The notes beneath the pieces are model-generated. The model saw only the letters and a list, made by a program, of their open reading frames with translations, was not told the DNA's origin and ran no database searches. Both the position numbers and the translations under genes were made by a program. A stretch of DNA of 12,291 bases, taken from positions 1 through 12,291 of the forward strand of contig JALWYR010000218.1 of NCBI GenBank assembly GCA_027003085.1. The letters run 5' to 3'. This stretch comes from Flavobacteriales bacterium. Its GTDB lineage: Bacteria > Bacteroidota > Bacteroidia > Flavobacteriales > Flavobacteriaceae. The first letter of the stretch is position 1. Every line of letters starts with the position of its first letter. Below are positions 1-7,273 of this stretch, one piece after another.

Positions 1-2417
1 GGCAAATAATACTCGTTTTTGTCCACCCGGAACGATGCGGCATTTTCCACCGGTTCGCCGGTTTTTTCCAAGCGGTTCAGGTTGGCCAATTTGGCGATAA
101 TGCTACGAATCTCGCCGGGTAAACCGAAAATTTCTTTATAAAACAAATTCAAGCCGTTTTTGTTGGGAATGTTTTTCTCCTTGCGGATTTTACGAATATT
201 GGAAACCACCTGCTTGGCGTGTTCCATACGTGCAATAAAATCTTCATCGTAATTCTCCGTCCAGGGCCAAGTGTTCACTATCAAACTTTCGTTTTCCTCG
301 CGCGGTTTGATATGTTGCCAAATTTCCTCGGTGATAAACGGCATAAAAGGATGCAACACCCGCAGGTTGTTTTCCAGGATTTCCAAGGCCTCGCCATGCG
401 TCTTGGCATCCATTTTTTCGCCGTAGCCGGGCTTGATCATTTCCAGGAACCAGGAACTGTAATCGTCCCAAATCAAGCTGTAAATCGTTTTCAATGCCTC
501 CGAAATGCGGTATTTGGCAAAATCATCCTCTATTTGTTCCAGCGTGCGGGCAAATTTGTGGCGATACCACTCAACGGCCGACCGGGCCGTTTCGGGCTGT
601 GGTTTGTTTTTGTCGGTTTCCATGGTTATCAGCAAGCGGAAACCGTTCCAGATTTTGTTGGCAAAATTACGTCCTTGAATCACCAATTGCTCGTCGAACG
701 GGAGGTCATTGCCTGCCGGTGAAGTCAAGAGCATGCCCACGCGCACCGCGTCGGCGCCGTATTGCTCGATGAGTTTGATCGGGTCGGGTGAATTACCCAA
801 CGATTTGGACATTTTTCGGCCCAATTTATCGCGCACAATGCCCGTCAGATAAACGTTCTCGAAAGGTTTTTCACCGGCAAATTCATAGCCGGCCATAATC
901 ATCCGCGCCACCCAGAAAAACAGAATTTCGGGCGCCGTAACCAGATCGTTGGTCGGATAGTAGTATTTGAAATCGGGATTGTCCGGATTTCGTATGCCGT
1001 CGAAAACCGTAATGGGCCAAAGCCAGGACGAAAACCAGGTGTCCAACACATCTTCGTCTTGACGTAGATCGCTTAATTGCAAACCGGAATTTCCGGTCTT
1101 TTCCCTTGCCAATTCCAGGGCTTGTTCAGGTGTTTCGGCTACCACAAAATCGTCTTCGCCTTCGCCGTAGTAGTAAGCTGGAATACGATGGCCCCACCAC
1201 AATTGACGCGAAATGTTCCAATCGCGCACGTTTTCCATCCAGTGGAAATAGGTGTTTTCAAACTTTTTGGGAATTAAACGCACTTCGCCTTCACGAACGG
1301 CACGAATAGCCGGCTCGGCCAACTCCTTCATTTTCAGGAACCATTGACGCGACAAGCGCGGTTCGATAACGGCCTTGGTGCGTTCGCTCCGTCCTACGCG
1401 GTGCGTATGCGGCTCCACTTTGGCCAAAAAACCTTTTTCTTCCAGTTCTTCCACGATTTTTTTCCGCACTGTGAAACGGCCCATACCTTCGTAGTGCAGG
1501 CCGTAGGCGTTGAGCGTGCCGTCGGGATTGAAAATATCGATGATTTCCAAACCGTGGCGTTCGCCTATTTCCTTGTCGTTCGGGTCGTGGGCGGGCGTGA
1601 TTTTCAGGGCGCCCGTTCCGAATTCCGGATCCACATAGTCGTCGGCAATAATGGGAATTTCGCGTCCGGCAATGGGAACAACGGCCTTTTGACCGATGTA
1701 TTTTTGATACTTTTCGTTTTCGGGACTCACGGCTATGGCCGTATCGCCCAAAATGGTTTCGGGCCGCGTGGTGGCAATTTGGATATATTCACCTTCGCGT
1801 CCGGCTATGGGATAATTGATGTAATACAATTTCCCCGCTTCGTCGGCATATATCACTTCTTCGTCCGAAATGGTGGTTTGGGCTTCCGGATCCCAATTGA
1901 CCATACGGAAACCACGGTATATCTTTCCTTTGTTATACAAATCCACAAACACCTTGATCACGCTTTCATACATATCGGGATCCAGCGTAAACTTGGTGCG
2001 TCGCCAATCGCAGGATGCGCCCAGATAGCGCAATTGTTTCAGGATAATTCCGCCGTGTTTGTGCGTCCATTCCCAGGCGTGTTCCAAGAACTGTTCGCGC
2101 GTCAGGTCTTTTTTGTCGATGCCTTCGGCTTTGAGTTTGGCCACCACTTTGGCTTCGGTGGCAATGGATGCGTGGTCGGTTCCCGGCACCCACAGGGCGT
2201 TATAACCCTTCAACCGCGCCCGGCGTATGAGCACGTCCTGAATGGTGTTGTTCAACATATGCCCCATATGCAAAACCCCCGTTACGTTGGGCGGCGGAAT
2301 CACAATCGTGTAGGGCTCGCGTTCGTCGGGTTCCGAATGGAAAAAGCCATGGCTGTCCCAATATTCATACCACTTGCGTTCTACCTCCGAAGGATTGTAT
2401 TTGGCGGAAATGTTCAT
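1..2417 (-). CDS. valS: Valyl-tRNA synthetase (ValRS), 3' end outside window
   Basis: Class I aminoacyl-tRNA synthetase that charges tRNA-Val in the cytoplasm and edits mischarged threonine. The minus frame is open from the window edge to an ATG at 2417, giving 805 residues of a usual 870-950. Visible motifs are the ValRS-type block IPPPNVTG followed by the HIGH-class signature HMGH (about residues 50-53), a GTDHASIAT block, NWDPEAQT before the editing domain, the TTRPET editing-domain motif, and KMSKS at about residues 535-539 (bases 801-815). The missing part would be the end of the anticodon-binding region and the C-terminal coiled-coil arm. No in-frame ATG lies just upstream, and the N-terminus aligns with the known family start (a YNP motif followed by a short acidic stretch), so this start is preferred. 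There is no clear Shine-Dalgarno, as is usual in Bacteroidota. The gene stands alone behind a 743-base gap. Confidence 0.97.
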   Translation of the reverse strand, partial: MNISAKYNPSEVERKWYEYWDSHGFFHSEPDEREPYTIVIPPPNVTGVLHMGHMLNNTIQDVLIRRARLKGYNALWVPGTDHASIATEAKVVAKLKAEGIDKKDLTREQFLEHAWEWTHKHGGIILKQLRYLGASCDWRRTKFTLDPDMYESVIKVFVDLYNKGKIYRGFRMVNWDPEAQTTISDEEVIYADEAGKLYYINYPIAGREGEYIQIATTRPETILGDTAIAVSPENEKYQKYIGQKAVVPIAGREIPIIADDYVDPEFGTGALKITPAHDPNDKEIGERHGLEIIDIFNPDGTLNAYGLHYEGMGRFTVRKKIVEELEEKGFLAKVEPHTHRVGRSERTKAVIEPRLSRQWFLKMKELAEPAIRAVREGEVRLIPKKFENTYFHWMENVRDWNISRQLWWGHRIPAYYYGEGEDDFVVAETPEQALELAREKTGNSGLQLSDLRQDEDVLDTWFSSWLWPITVFDGIRNPDNPDFKYYYPTNDLVTAPEILFFWVARMIMAGYEFAGEKPFENVYLTGIVRDKLGRKMSKSLGNSPDPIKLIEQYGADAVRVGMLLTSPAGNDLPFDEQLVIQGRNFANKIWNGFRLLITMETDKNKPQPETARSAVEWYRHKFARTLEQIEDDFAKYRISEALKTIYSLIWDDYSSWFLEMIKPGYGEKMDAKTHGEALEILENNLRVLHPFMPFITEEIWQHIKPREENESLIVNTWPWTENYDEDFIARMEHAKQVVSNIRKIRKEKNIPNKNGLNLFYKEIFGLPGEIRSIIAKLANLNRLEKTGEPVENAASFRVDKNEYYL

Positions 2418-2606
2418 ATCGATGCACTTGATTTTTTGAAGTAAACAAAATTCGGGAATTTTTCCGAGATATTGATTACGAACTTTTTTGTTGGAGCGAG
2501 GGCAAAGGACGAGCGACAGCCTGTTCTGTACCGGAGGTTGGGGAGGAATCTTTTCGCGGGCCGGATAATAGAAACTAAAATTCCGCCCCGGATGGAACAT
2601 CCGCAC

Positions 2607-2651
2607 AGAGATTTCTCAGTCGCGTCCTTCGGGCGCCCCATCGACATGACA
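2607..2651 (-). repeat. Degenerate TGTCAT..TCGA / GAGAAATCTC intergenic repeat
   Basis: Read on the minus strand, this starts TGTCATGTCGA and ends GAGAAATCTCT, with a GC-rich centre that includes a GGGCGCCC palindrome. From memory this is the framework of a short dispersed repeat (TGTCATTTCGA ... GAGAAATCTC) found between genes in many Bacteroidota and some other bacteria. This copy has diverged, with G for T at one position. Just beyond its end lies a hairpin at 2589-2603. A second, weaker AGATTCCTC-type end can be read near 2547-2555 on the minus strand, so two worn copies may be in tandem. The family assignment rests on recall and was not checked by search. Confidence 0.5.
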
Positions 2652-2792
2652 TCTTCCTTCAATGTTTACAGTAGCGGACAATCATAAACCCGGATATTCC
2701 AACCAAGGCCTGATGTTCCATGGTGGACGCGCGATTTATTGCGCGCCAAAAGCGCCAGGGATGGGAGCGGTTATGCGGCGAAGGGCAGGCGG

Positions 2793-2957
2793 AGGCGTTG
2801 CTTCAAGCATAAAATATCCAACCAAGTTTTATTCTTTATGCCGATAACGGCATTGACAATCCTTGCCATAGCTACGGCTATGCCTTCGGATTGCCGGCTT
2901 TGTTCTCGACAAAAATAACTGCAACTTTTTCCACATTTCATACTTGAAGCAACGCCT
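2793..2957. repeat. 165-base nested inverted-repeat element (MITE-like or structured RNA candidate)
   Basis: The outer arms are a perfect 15-base inverted repeat, AGGCGTTGCTTCAAG at 2793-2807 and its complement at 2943-2957. The match continues inward so that 22 of 25 positions pair (2793-2817 with 2933-2957). Inside are two further hairpins. One is ATGCCG-ATAA-CGGCAT at 2838-2853. The other is a compound hairpin at 2857-2893, with CAATCC/GGATTG outer arms around CATAGC-TACG-GCTATG (2867-2882). No protein motif appears in either strand's reading frames. The terminal inverted repeats suggest a non-autonomous mobile element, and the layered hairpins would equally suit a folded RNA or a REP-type repeat. 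I could not identify a clear target-site duplication. The structure is directly visible; its nature is inference. Confidence 0.55.
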
Positions 2958-3160
2958 TTTTGTGCCGGCGGCGGGGGCTCCCGGAGGAAGAGACCACGGC
3001 GCCGGATTTACAAAAACCGGCCTTGCCCGAGCCGCATTTGAGCGGACAGCCCGACGGCGCCGCGTGAGTGTCGGAAGGCGGGAGGACGCTCCGTTGTCCC
3101 GAAGCGCCTGACGATGCGGCGTAGCCGCCACGAACGCGTGCGCCGGGGCGCCCAAAAAAA

Positions 3161-5437
3161 TTATCGTATCTTAAACACCGTCCAACCTTCGCCGTCCTTG
3201 CCCAAAATGAACCGGGCATCGGGCGAACAGGCCACGGGCGTAAAGGGTAGTTTGAGAATGCTCGATTTGGTAACCAAATACCCCGCACCATCGCCTGCCA
3301 GGCAGAAGTAAATCCGGCTGCCGGCCCGGAAGATTTGCACCGGACGCAGGTTGGTGGGTAGTTGCTTGAAGCGTTTTCCGTCGATCCAAACACGGCCTTT
3401 GCGGTCGGTGGCGGCTATGTGTTCGTTGGCAATGACGACGGATTTGAATTTACGCCCGCCGAAAAGTTTACTGATTTTACCGGATGTGCGCAGTTGAAGC
3501 ACGTGTCCGGCCGTGTCCACCGTTATGAAACTTCCTTTGTAGGTTTTCCAGATGCCGTCGCGGCTGGGGACGGGCTTTTTGACCCGGATACGTTCTTGCC
3601 CGCGGCGGTTGAGCACCCAAAGTTTACCATCGGCTTGCTGGACGAACAAATAATCTTTGCCGCCAATGCGCAAGTGCTGGGGCGGCGCTTGCAACGGAGC
3701 ACTCAAACGGTTGAAGGAAAAGCCCTTGACCGGCCGTCCTTTAATGTCGTAAAGCACCAAACGGCGCCCCAGGGGAACGGCAATGCGGTAGCGACGGTTT
3801 CGCTCGTAATCGAAAAGACCGATGGGGCCGGTGGGTTGTAAGTGAAGCGGGAAAGGTTTGACGTAGGTGCCGCGAATATCCATCACATAAACACCCGAAG
3901 GCGTGGCATAGAGAAACTGACGTTTGCCGTTGCGGAACATATCCACCTGATAAAGCGGGCCCGTAATGGGTTCGTCGATATTTTTTTGCCAGCGTGGTTT
4001 TCCTTTGCCGTCGAGCAAAACAAGGCGTTTGGCTTTGTCCTGGAACAGAATTTCGTAGCTCCGCGACCGGTGGTTGTAAATCCATTGTGGTCCGAAACCG
4101 AGTCCGGCCGGCCATTGCAGGTTGAAAAGGCGGGTATAGCGTGCACCTTTTTCGGTTGCCTGCGCGGGAGTTTCGACAGTAATTCCGGCAAAATTTTGAA
4201 AAATTAAATGATCATCGTAGCGGACGCCGAACCACCGGTTTCCTTCGCGATGCAGCAGATGCACATCGGTAGAAAGAAAATCACGTATTTCGCCGGGCAT
4301 TTCATCGCTGACAACCTGGCCAAGGTAGTGCATCAAATGCTGTTTGTCGGACGCCATCACCACCAGCTGGCCCCGCACGGCCATCCAAGGCAAAGATTTG
4401 CGTGCCGCAAGCGGATACAAAAAAGCCGGTAATGCGGTGGAATCGGGATTGCGGTAAATATCGGTTCCTTCAATGTTTTCATAGGGTTCGCGCTCGCCTA
4501 TTAATGCGCCCGGACGTTCCGCCCAAAGCAATAAAGCAGGCACAGGGTCTTGTACAAATCCCAAGGCCTTTACCGATGCGTATCGTTTGCCGGGAACCGG
4601 AGGCCGTGCATAGCCCGCCGAAGCCAGAAAACCGGCCCAATGCCGGGCCCATACCGGAAAAGATTCGGTAAAAACCGCCGTAAACCGTTTTTGGTCTTGC
4701 AGAAAACGAATCAAATCTTTTCCGCCGGGGTCCACGACCGAAAAAGCATCACGTAAATCGTGCACCGAATCGGTTTCCATACCCAATCCGGCGTACTTGT
4801 TTTGGCCGGGTGCTTCCACATCCCAAATCCAAACCTTGCCATTGTAGCGTAGCAGAAAACCGGATTGAACCGGAAGGTCTTGCGGGCGCAGAATTTTTGC
4901 AGGTTGAATGTACCAGTTGGCAAAGGCCTCGCTGTTACGCCCGTGGCGGATGCGCTGCACCAAGCCGGAAGACATCGGTACAAAACCGCCACGCATAAAC
5001 TTATGCAGCGCATCGGTGTCGGTGGTAATCAAAGTGAGGGTATCGGTTACATAGCGGTAAACCGGCGGGTCTCCGCCGGCAAAGTATGTTTTCCCTTGAT
5101 AACCGGCTTTGCTCTCACCCGGTTGAGCCAAAGTGTCGGAAGGGGGCAAAAAGGCCAATACAGCAACCTGACTTTTGCTGCTGTAAATCCATTGAACCGA
5201 AAAATGTGATGCACCGGAATGCTTCAAGGCCGTGGTCAATGTTGAAGGCAGCAAACGACGGCTGAGCAAATCGGGACGGACGAACAGGGCCGTATCGTTT
5301 ACTTCCAGTATATATCCGGCTTCTTGCAGGAATACGGTTTTTCCTTGCTTGGGTTTGCGATGGCAAGCGCTCAAAAAGCTCCCAAAAACAAGTAGCGCAA
5401 GCAGGATTTTCGAAAATTTTATTTGCGTGCCAACCAT
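3161..5437 (-). CDS. Lipoprotein with unknown N-terminal domain and C-terminal beta-propeller
   Basis: 758-residue envelope protein of unknown function. The start has a lysine-containing n-region, a hydrophobic core (about residues 11-22) and a lipobox LSAC with the acylated cysteine at residue 25. The residues after it (HRKPK) are basic rather than acidic, so I see no typical surface-export signal. Residues about 40-450 match no domain I recognise. From about 470 onward short blocks of the type (L/V)xx(D/N)xxG recur at roughly 34-45-residue spacing: LLDGKGKPRW at about 474, VMDIRGTYV at 518, LYDIKGRPVK at 562, VLNRRGQER at 608, VDTAGHVLQ at 640 and TDRKGRVW at 677. This pattern fits a PQQ-like or quinoprotein-type beta-propeller. 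Its ATG lies 19 bases inside the end of the EnvC-like gene, with no better start in frame, so translational coupling is likely. That suggests a shared envelope role, but no enzymatic activity can be assigned. Confidence 0.85.
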   Translation of the reverse strand: MVGTQIKFSKILLALLVFGSFLSACHRKPKQGKTVFLQEAGYILEVNDTALFVRPDLLSRRLLPSTLTTALKHSGASHFSVQWIYSSKSQVAVLAFLPPSDTLAQPGESKAGYQGKTYFAGGDPPVYRYVTDTLTLITTDTDALHKFMRGGFVPMSSGLVQRIRHGRNSEAFANWYIQPAKILRPQDLPVQSGFLLRYNGKVWIWDVEAPGQNKYAGLGMETDSVHDLRDAFSVVDPGGKDLIRFLQDQKRFTAVFTESFPVWARHWAGFLASAGYARPPVPGKRYASVKALGFVQDPVPALLLWAERPGALIGEREPYENIEGTDIYRNPDSTALPAFLYPLAARKSLPWMAVRGQLVVMASDKQHLMHYLGQVVSDEMPGEIRDFLSTDVHLLHREGNRWFGVRYDDHLIFQNFAGITVETPAQATEKGARYTRLFNLQWPAGLGFGPQWIYNHRSRSYEILFQDKAKRLVLLDGKGKPRWQKNIDEPITGPLYQVDMFRNGKRQFLYATPSGVYVMDIRGTYVKPFPLHLQPTGPIGLFDYERNRRYRIAVPLGRRLVLYDIKGRPVKGFSFNRLSAPLQAPPQHLRIGGKDYLFVQQADGKLWVLNRRGQERIRVKKPVPSRDGIWKTYKGSFITVDTAGHVLQLRTSGKISKLFGGRKFKSVVIANEHIAATDRKGRVWIDGKRFKQLPTNLRPVQIFRAGSRIYFCLAGDGAGYLVTKSSILKLPFTPVACSPDARFILGKDGEGWTVFKIR

Positions 5438-6648
5438 TGCAAAGGATTAAGTTTTCGGGTGTTTTGATAAATGCGGAATTTCAACACATAGGTATTGGAC
5501 GCGGGATTTTTGCCCACGTTTCCTATCCATTGACCTTTTTCCACTTTTTGACCGGTTTTTACTTGCACATTGGTAAGATTTCCGTAAATACTGATGTAGT
5601 TTCCGTGGCGGATATAAACGAGGGTATTTCCGCCCGGCACCACCTGGATCATCATCACCTCGCCGCGAAAAATGGCATAGACCTTTTCGGCCGGTGGAGT
5701 GGTGATATAAATTCCCGAACTGTTGATGGTAAGGTTTTTAAAAACCGGATGTGGTTGAACGCCGAAGCGTTGGGAAACATAACCGTGCTTGACGGGCCAG
5801 GGCAGATGGCCTTTGTTTCCGGCAAACGAGCGGGCCAGGGCTTTGCCTTGGGGCGTAAGCACAAATTCGCTTCGACCGCTTTTTCCGCGGGCTTTGTTGC
5901 GACGGGCAATCTCGCGTGCAATCAATTTTTGAATTTCGCGGTCGAGACGGCGTGCTTCGCGTTGTTTCTTTTTAATTTGAGCAATGTAACGGGATTTTTG
6001 TTTACGGATTTGCGCCAGCAAAGTCTCTTGTTTTCGACGTTCTTGCTCCAAGGCGCGTTTTTCGTCGGCCAGGCGGGTAAGCATATTCTCTTTTTCGTGT
6101 TTTTTGTCTTGCAAACGCTGTTTTACCCGTTCGATTTCGGCCCGGCGTTGTTCGATTTCCTTGGCTTGCCGCCGGATATAATCGGTGTATTCGCGCAAAT
6201 AGCGCATACGCCGGAAGGCCTGTTGGAAATTGTCGGCCGAAAGGATGAAGTATAGCACCTGGTTGGTGTTGGAGAATTTATAGGCTTTACGCACGCCTTC
6301 GGCATAGCGGATTTTGAGTTGTTCCAGGTCTTTTTGCAATTGTTTCAAGGTGTCGTTTTTGCGGGCCGTTTGACGCTCGATGGCGCGGATTTCGTCTTGC
6401 AAATTGGCAATCAAACGTTCGTGATAATTGATTTGTTCTTGCCGCAGACGATATATTTGCAGGGCGTTTTGTTCGGAATTACTTGTTTGCCTGAGTTGCT
6501 TCCTGATACGCTGTATTTGCCTGTTAATTTCGTTGCGTTTCCTTTCCAAATCGCGGCGGCTCTGTTGGGCCACGGCGCCATGCAAAAAAAGGACAAGAAG
6601 CATGCTTGCCAGGATTCGGACCGGACGCAAAATACGGCTGTTGCACAT
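5419..6648 (-). CDS. EnvC-like murein hydrolase activator, degenerate M23/LytM domain
   Basis: 409-residue periplasmic protein. A signal peptide (about residues 1-27, cleavage likely AVA/QQ) is followed by a long charged, heptad-like coiled coil (about 30-250) and a C-terminal LytM (M23) fold (about 282-409). This is the EnvC architecture, in which the coiled coil docks to the division apparatus and the LytM domain activates a peptidoglycan amidase. The fold is clear (HPV, GEV, GQKVEKGQWIG blocks), but the active site is gone. The usual HxGxD is SSGIY (S310, Y314), the usual HLHFE is VLKFR (V388, K390), and the histidine after the YxxxYaH block is N357. It should therefore not cleave peptidoglycan itself. 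It lies 28 bases after rnhB and overlaps the following lipoprotein gene by 19 bases, so it is the middle gene of an operon. The ATG at 6648 gives a normal signal peptide. Confidence 0.9.
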   Translation of the reverse strand: MCNSRILRPVRILASMLLVLFLHGAVAQQSRRDLERKRNEINRQIQRIRKQLRQTSNSEQNALQIYRLRQEQINYHERLIANLQDEIRAIERQTARKNDTLKQLQKDLEQLKIRYAEGVRKAYKFSNTNQVLYFILSADNFQQAFRRMRYLREYTDYIRRQAKEIEQRRAEIERVKQRLQDKKHEKENMLTRLADEKRALEQERRKQETLLAQIRKQKSRYIAQIKKKQREARRLDREIQKLIAREIARRNKARGKSGRSEFVLTPQGKALARSFAGNKGHLPWPVKHGYVSQRFGVQPHPVFKNLTINSSGIYITTPPAEKVYAIFRGEVMMIQVVPGGNTLVYIRHGNYISIYGNLTNVQVKTGQKVEKGQWIGNVGKNPASNTYVLKFRIYQNTRKLNPLQWLARK

Positions 6649-6676
6649 GGGGTAAAGATACCGATTTTTCGGGTTA

Positions 6677-7273
6677 TTAGAAATCGAATTCCAGTTGCAT
6701 GTTCGGATGAAAACTTTTCCGGTGGTAGCGTGTTGTCCCGTGCATAAGAATGGCTTGCTTATGCCCCGGTGTGGCGTAGCCCTTGTTGTTGTGCCAATCG
6801 TATTGCGGATAATGCCGGTGGATAATGCGCATAAAGTCGTCGCGAAAAGTTTTGGCCAGCACGGAAGCGGCGGCGATGTTCAAAAATTTGGAATCACCAT
6901 CGATAACCGTTTTGTGGGGAATATTACCGAAGGGCTTAAACCGGTTGCCGTCCACCAGGATAAACTCGGGTTTTACGGGCAAAAAACGCAGGGCTTGGTG
7001 CATGGCCAAAATGGAAGCGTTCAGGATGTTGATACGGTCGATAACATATTGGGACACGAAAGCCACGCGCCAAGCTATGGCTTTACGGATAATTATTTCG
7101 CGTAGTTCGTAGCGCTTTTTTTCGGTTAATTGTTTGCTGTCGGTTAAACCCGGAAAGTGAAGGCGCGGCGGAAGAATCACGGCGGCAGCCACCACGGGGC
7201 CGGCCAAGGCACCGCGTCCGGCTTCGTCGGTACCGGCTTCGAGTAATTTATCCGAAAAGCTGCGTTGTAGCAT
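6677..7273 (-). CDS. rnhB: Ribonuclease HII
   Basis: 198-residue cytoplasmic endonuclease that cuts the RNA strand of RNA-DNA hybrids and incises at single ribonucleotides misincorporated in DNA (ribonucleotide excision repair). The length is normal. Signature motifs are GTDEAGRG near the N-terminus (catalytic D16, E17), TDSKQLT at about 44-50, LVDGN with D108, and the AAASVLAKTFRDD block at about 134-146 with the fourth acidic residue near D145. The KGYATPGH motif (about 164-171) is also typical. The C-terminus ends QLEFDF, which resembles a beta sliding-clamp binding peptide. It is the first gene of the minus-strand operon, with the EnvC-like gene 28 bases downstream. Its ATG at 7273 is the only sensible start before the divergent intergenic region. 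Confidence 0.97.
   Translation of the reverse strand: MLQRSFSDKLLEAGTDEAGRGALAGPVVAAAVILPPRLHFPGLTDSKQLTEKKRYELREIIIRKAIAWRVAFVSQYVIDRINILNASILAMHQALRFLPVKPEFILVDGNRFKPFGNIPHKTVIDGDSKFLNIAAASVLAKTFRDDFMRIIHRHYPQYDWHNNKGYATPGHKQAILMHGTTRYHRKSFHPNMQLEFDF

Larger units (their letters stand above)
2418..3160. other. Long repeat-rich intergenic region
   Basis: This 743-base gap separates the lipoprotein gene (upstream on the minus strand) from valS (downstream on the same strand). I see no gene with recognisable protein motifs. From left to right it holds the valS leader; a small hairpin at 2589-2603 (six-base arms, GAA loop); a degenerate dispersed repeat (2607-2651); a 7-base-pair GC hairpin with a TTTA loop at 2728-2745, followed by a purine-rich block (2746-2792); a nested inverted-repeat element (2793-2957); and a strongly GC-rich block (2958-3160) with several GGCGCC sites and a GCCGG/CCGGC hairpin at 3001-3021. 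The sequence CCAACCAAG occurs directly repeated at 2699-2707 and 2818-2826 within longer near-matches. Base composition changes sharply at about 2957 compared with the flanking genes. No intrinsic terminator is visible for the upstream operon, so transcription may run through this region. Confidence 0.75.

Noticed and set aside
1344..2444. 366-residue plus-strand open frame opposite valS
   Set aside because: It lies fully antisense to the clear valyl-tRNA synthetase, and its translation is Phe/His/Gly-rich with no motif, as expected for an antisense shadow.
2418..2480. T-box or other tRNA-sensing leader for valS
   Set aside because: No T-box core, specifier stem or terminator/antiterminator pair is visible, and T-boxes are not expected in this phylum.
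2414..2662. 82-residue minus-strand open frame just before valS
   Set aside because: It spans the dispersed repeat and hairpins, overlaps the valS start in another frame, and shows no protein motif. It is probably repeat-derived.
2793..2957. Integron attC site
   Set aside because: The ends do not carry the RYYYAAC/GTTRRRY core pair and no integrase or cassette genes are nearby.
2829..3155. 108-residue minus-strand open frame in the GC-rich gap
   Set aside because: The frame crosses the GC-rich block and half of the nested inverted-repeat element. Its Arg/Pro/Ala-rich composition reflects low stop-codon density, and no domain or signal is visible.
3361..3373. GTTGCTTGAAGC in the lipoprotein gene, resembling the inverted-repeat arm
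   Set aside because: The match is short, interrupted by one mismatch, and sits in ordinary coding sequence in frame with KRFKQLP. Chance explains it.
5437..6255. 272-residue plus-strand open frame opposite the EnvC-like gene
   Set aside because: It is antisense to a well-supported gene and Phe-rich, the mirror of the Lys/Arg/Gln-rich coiled coil.
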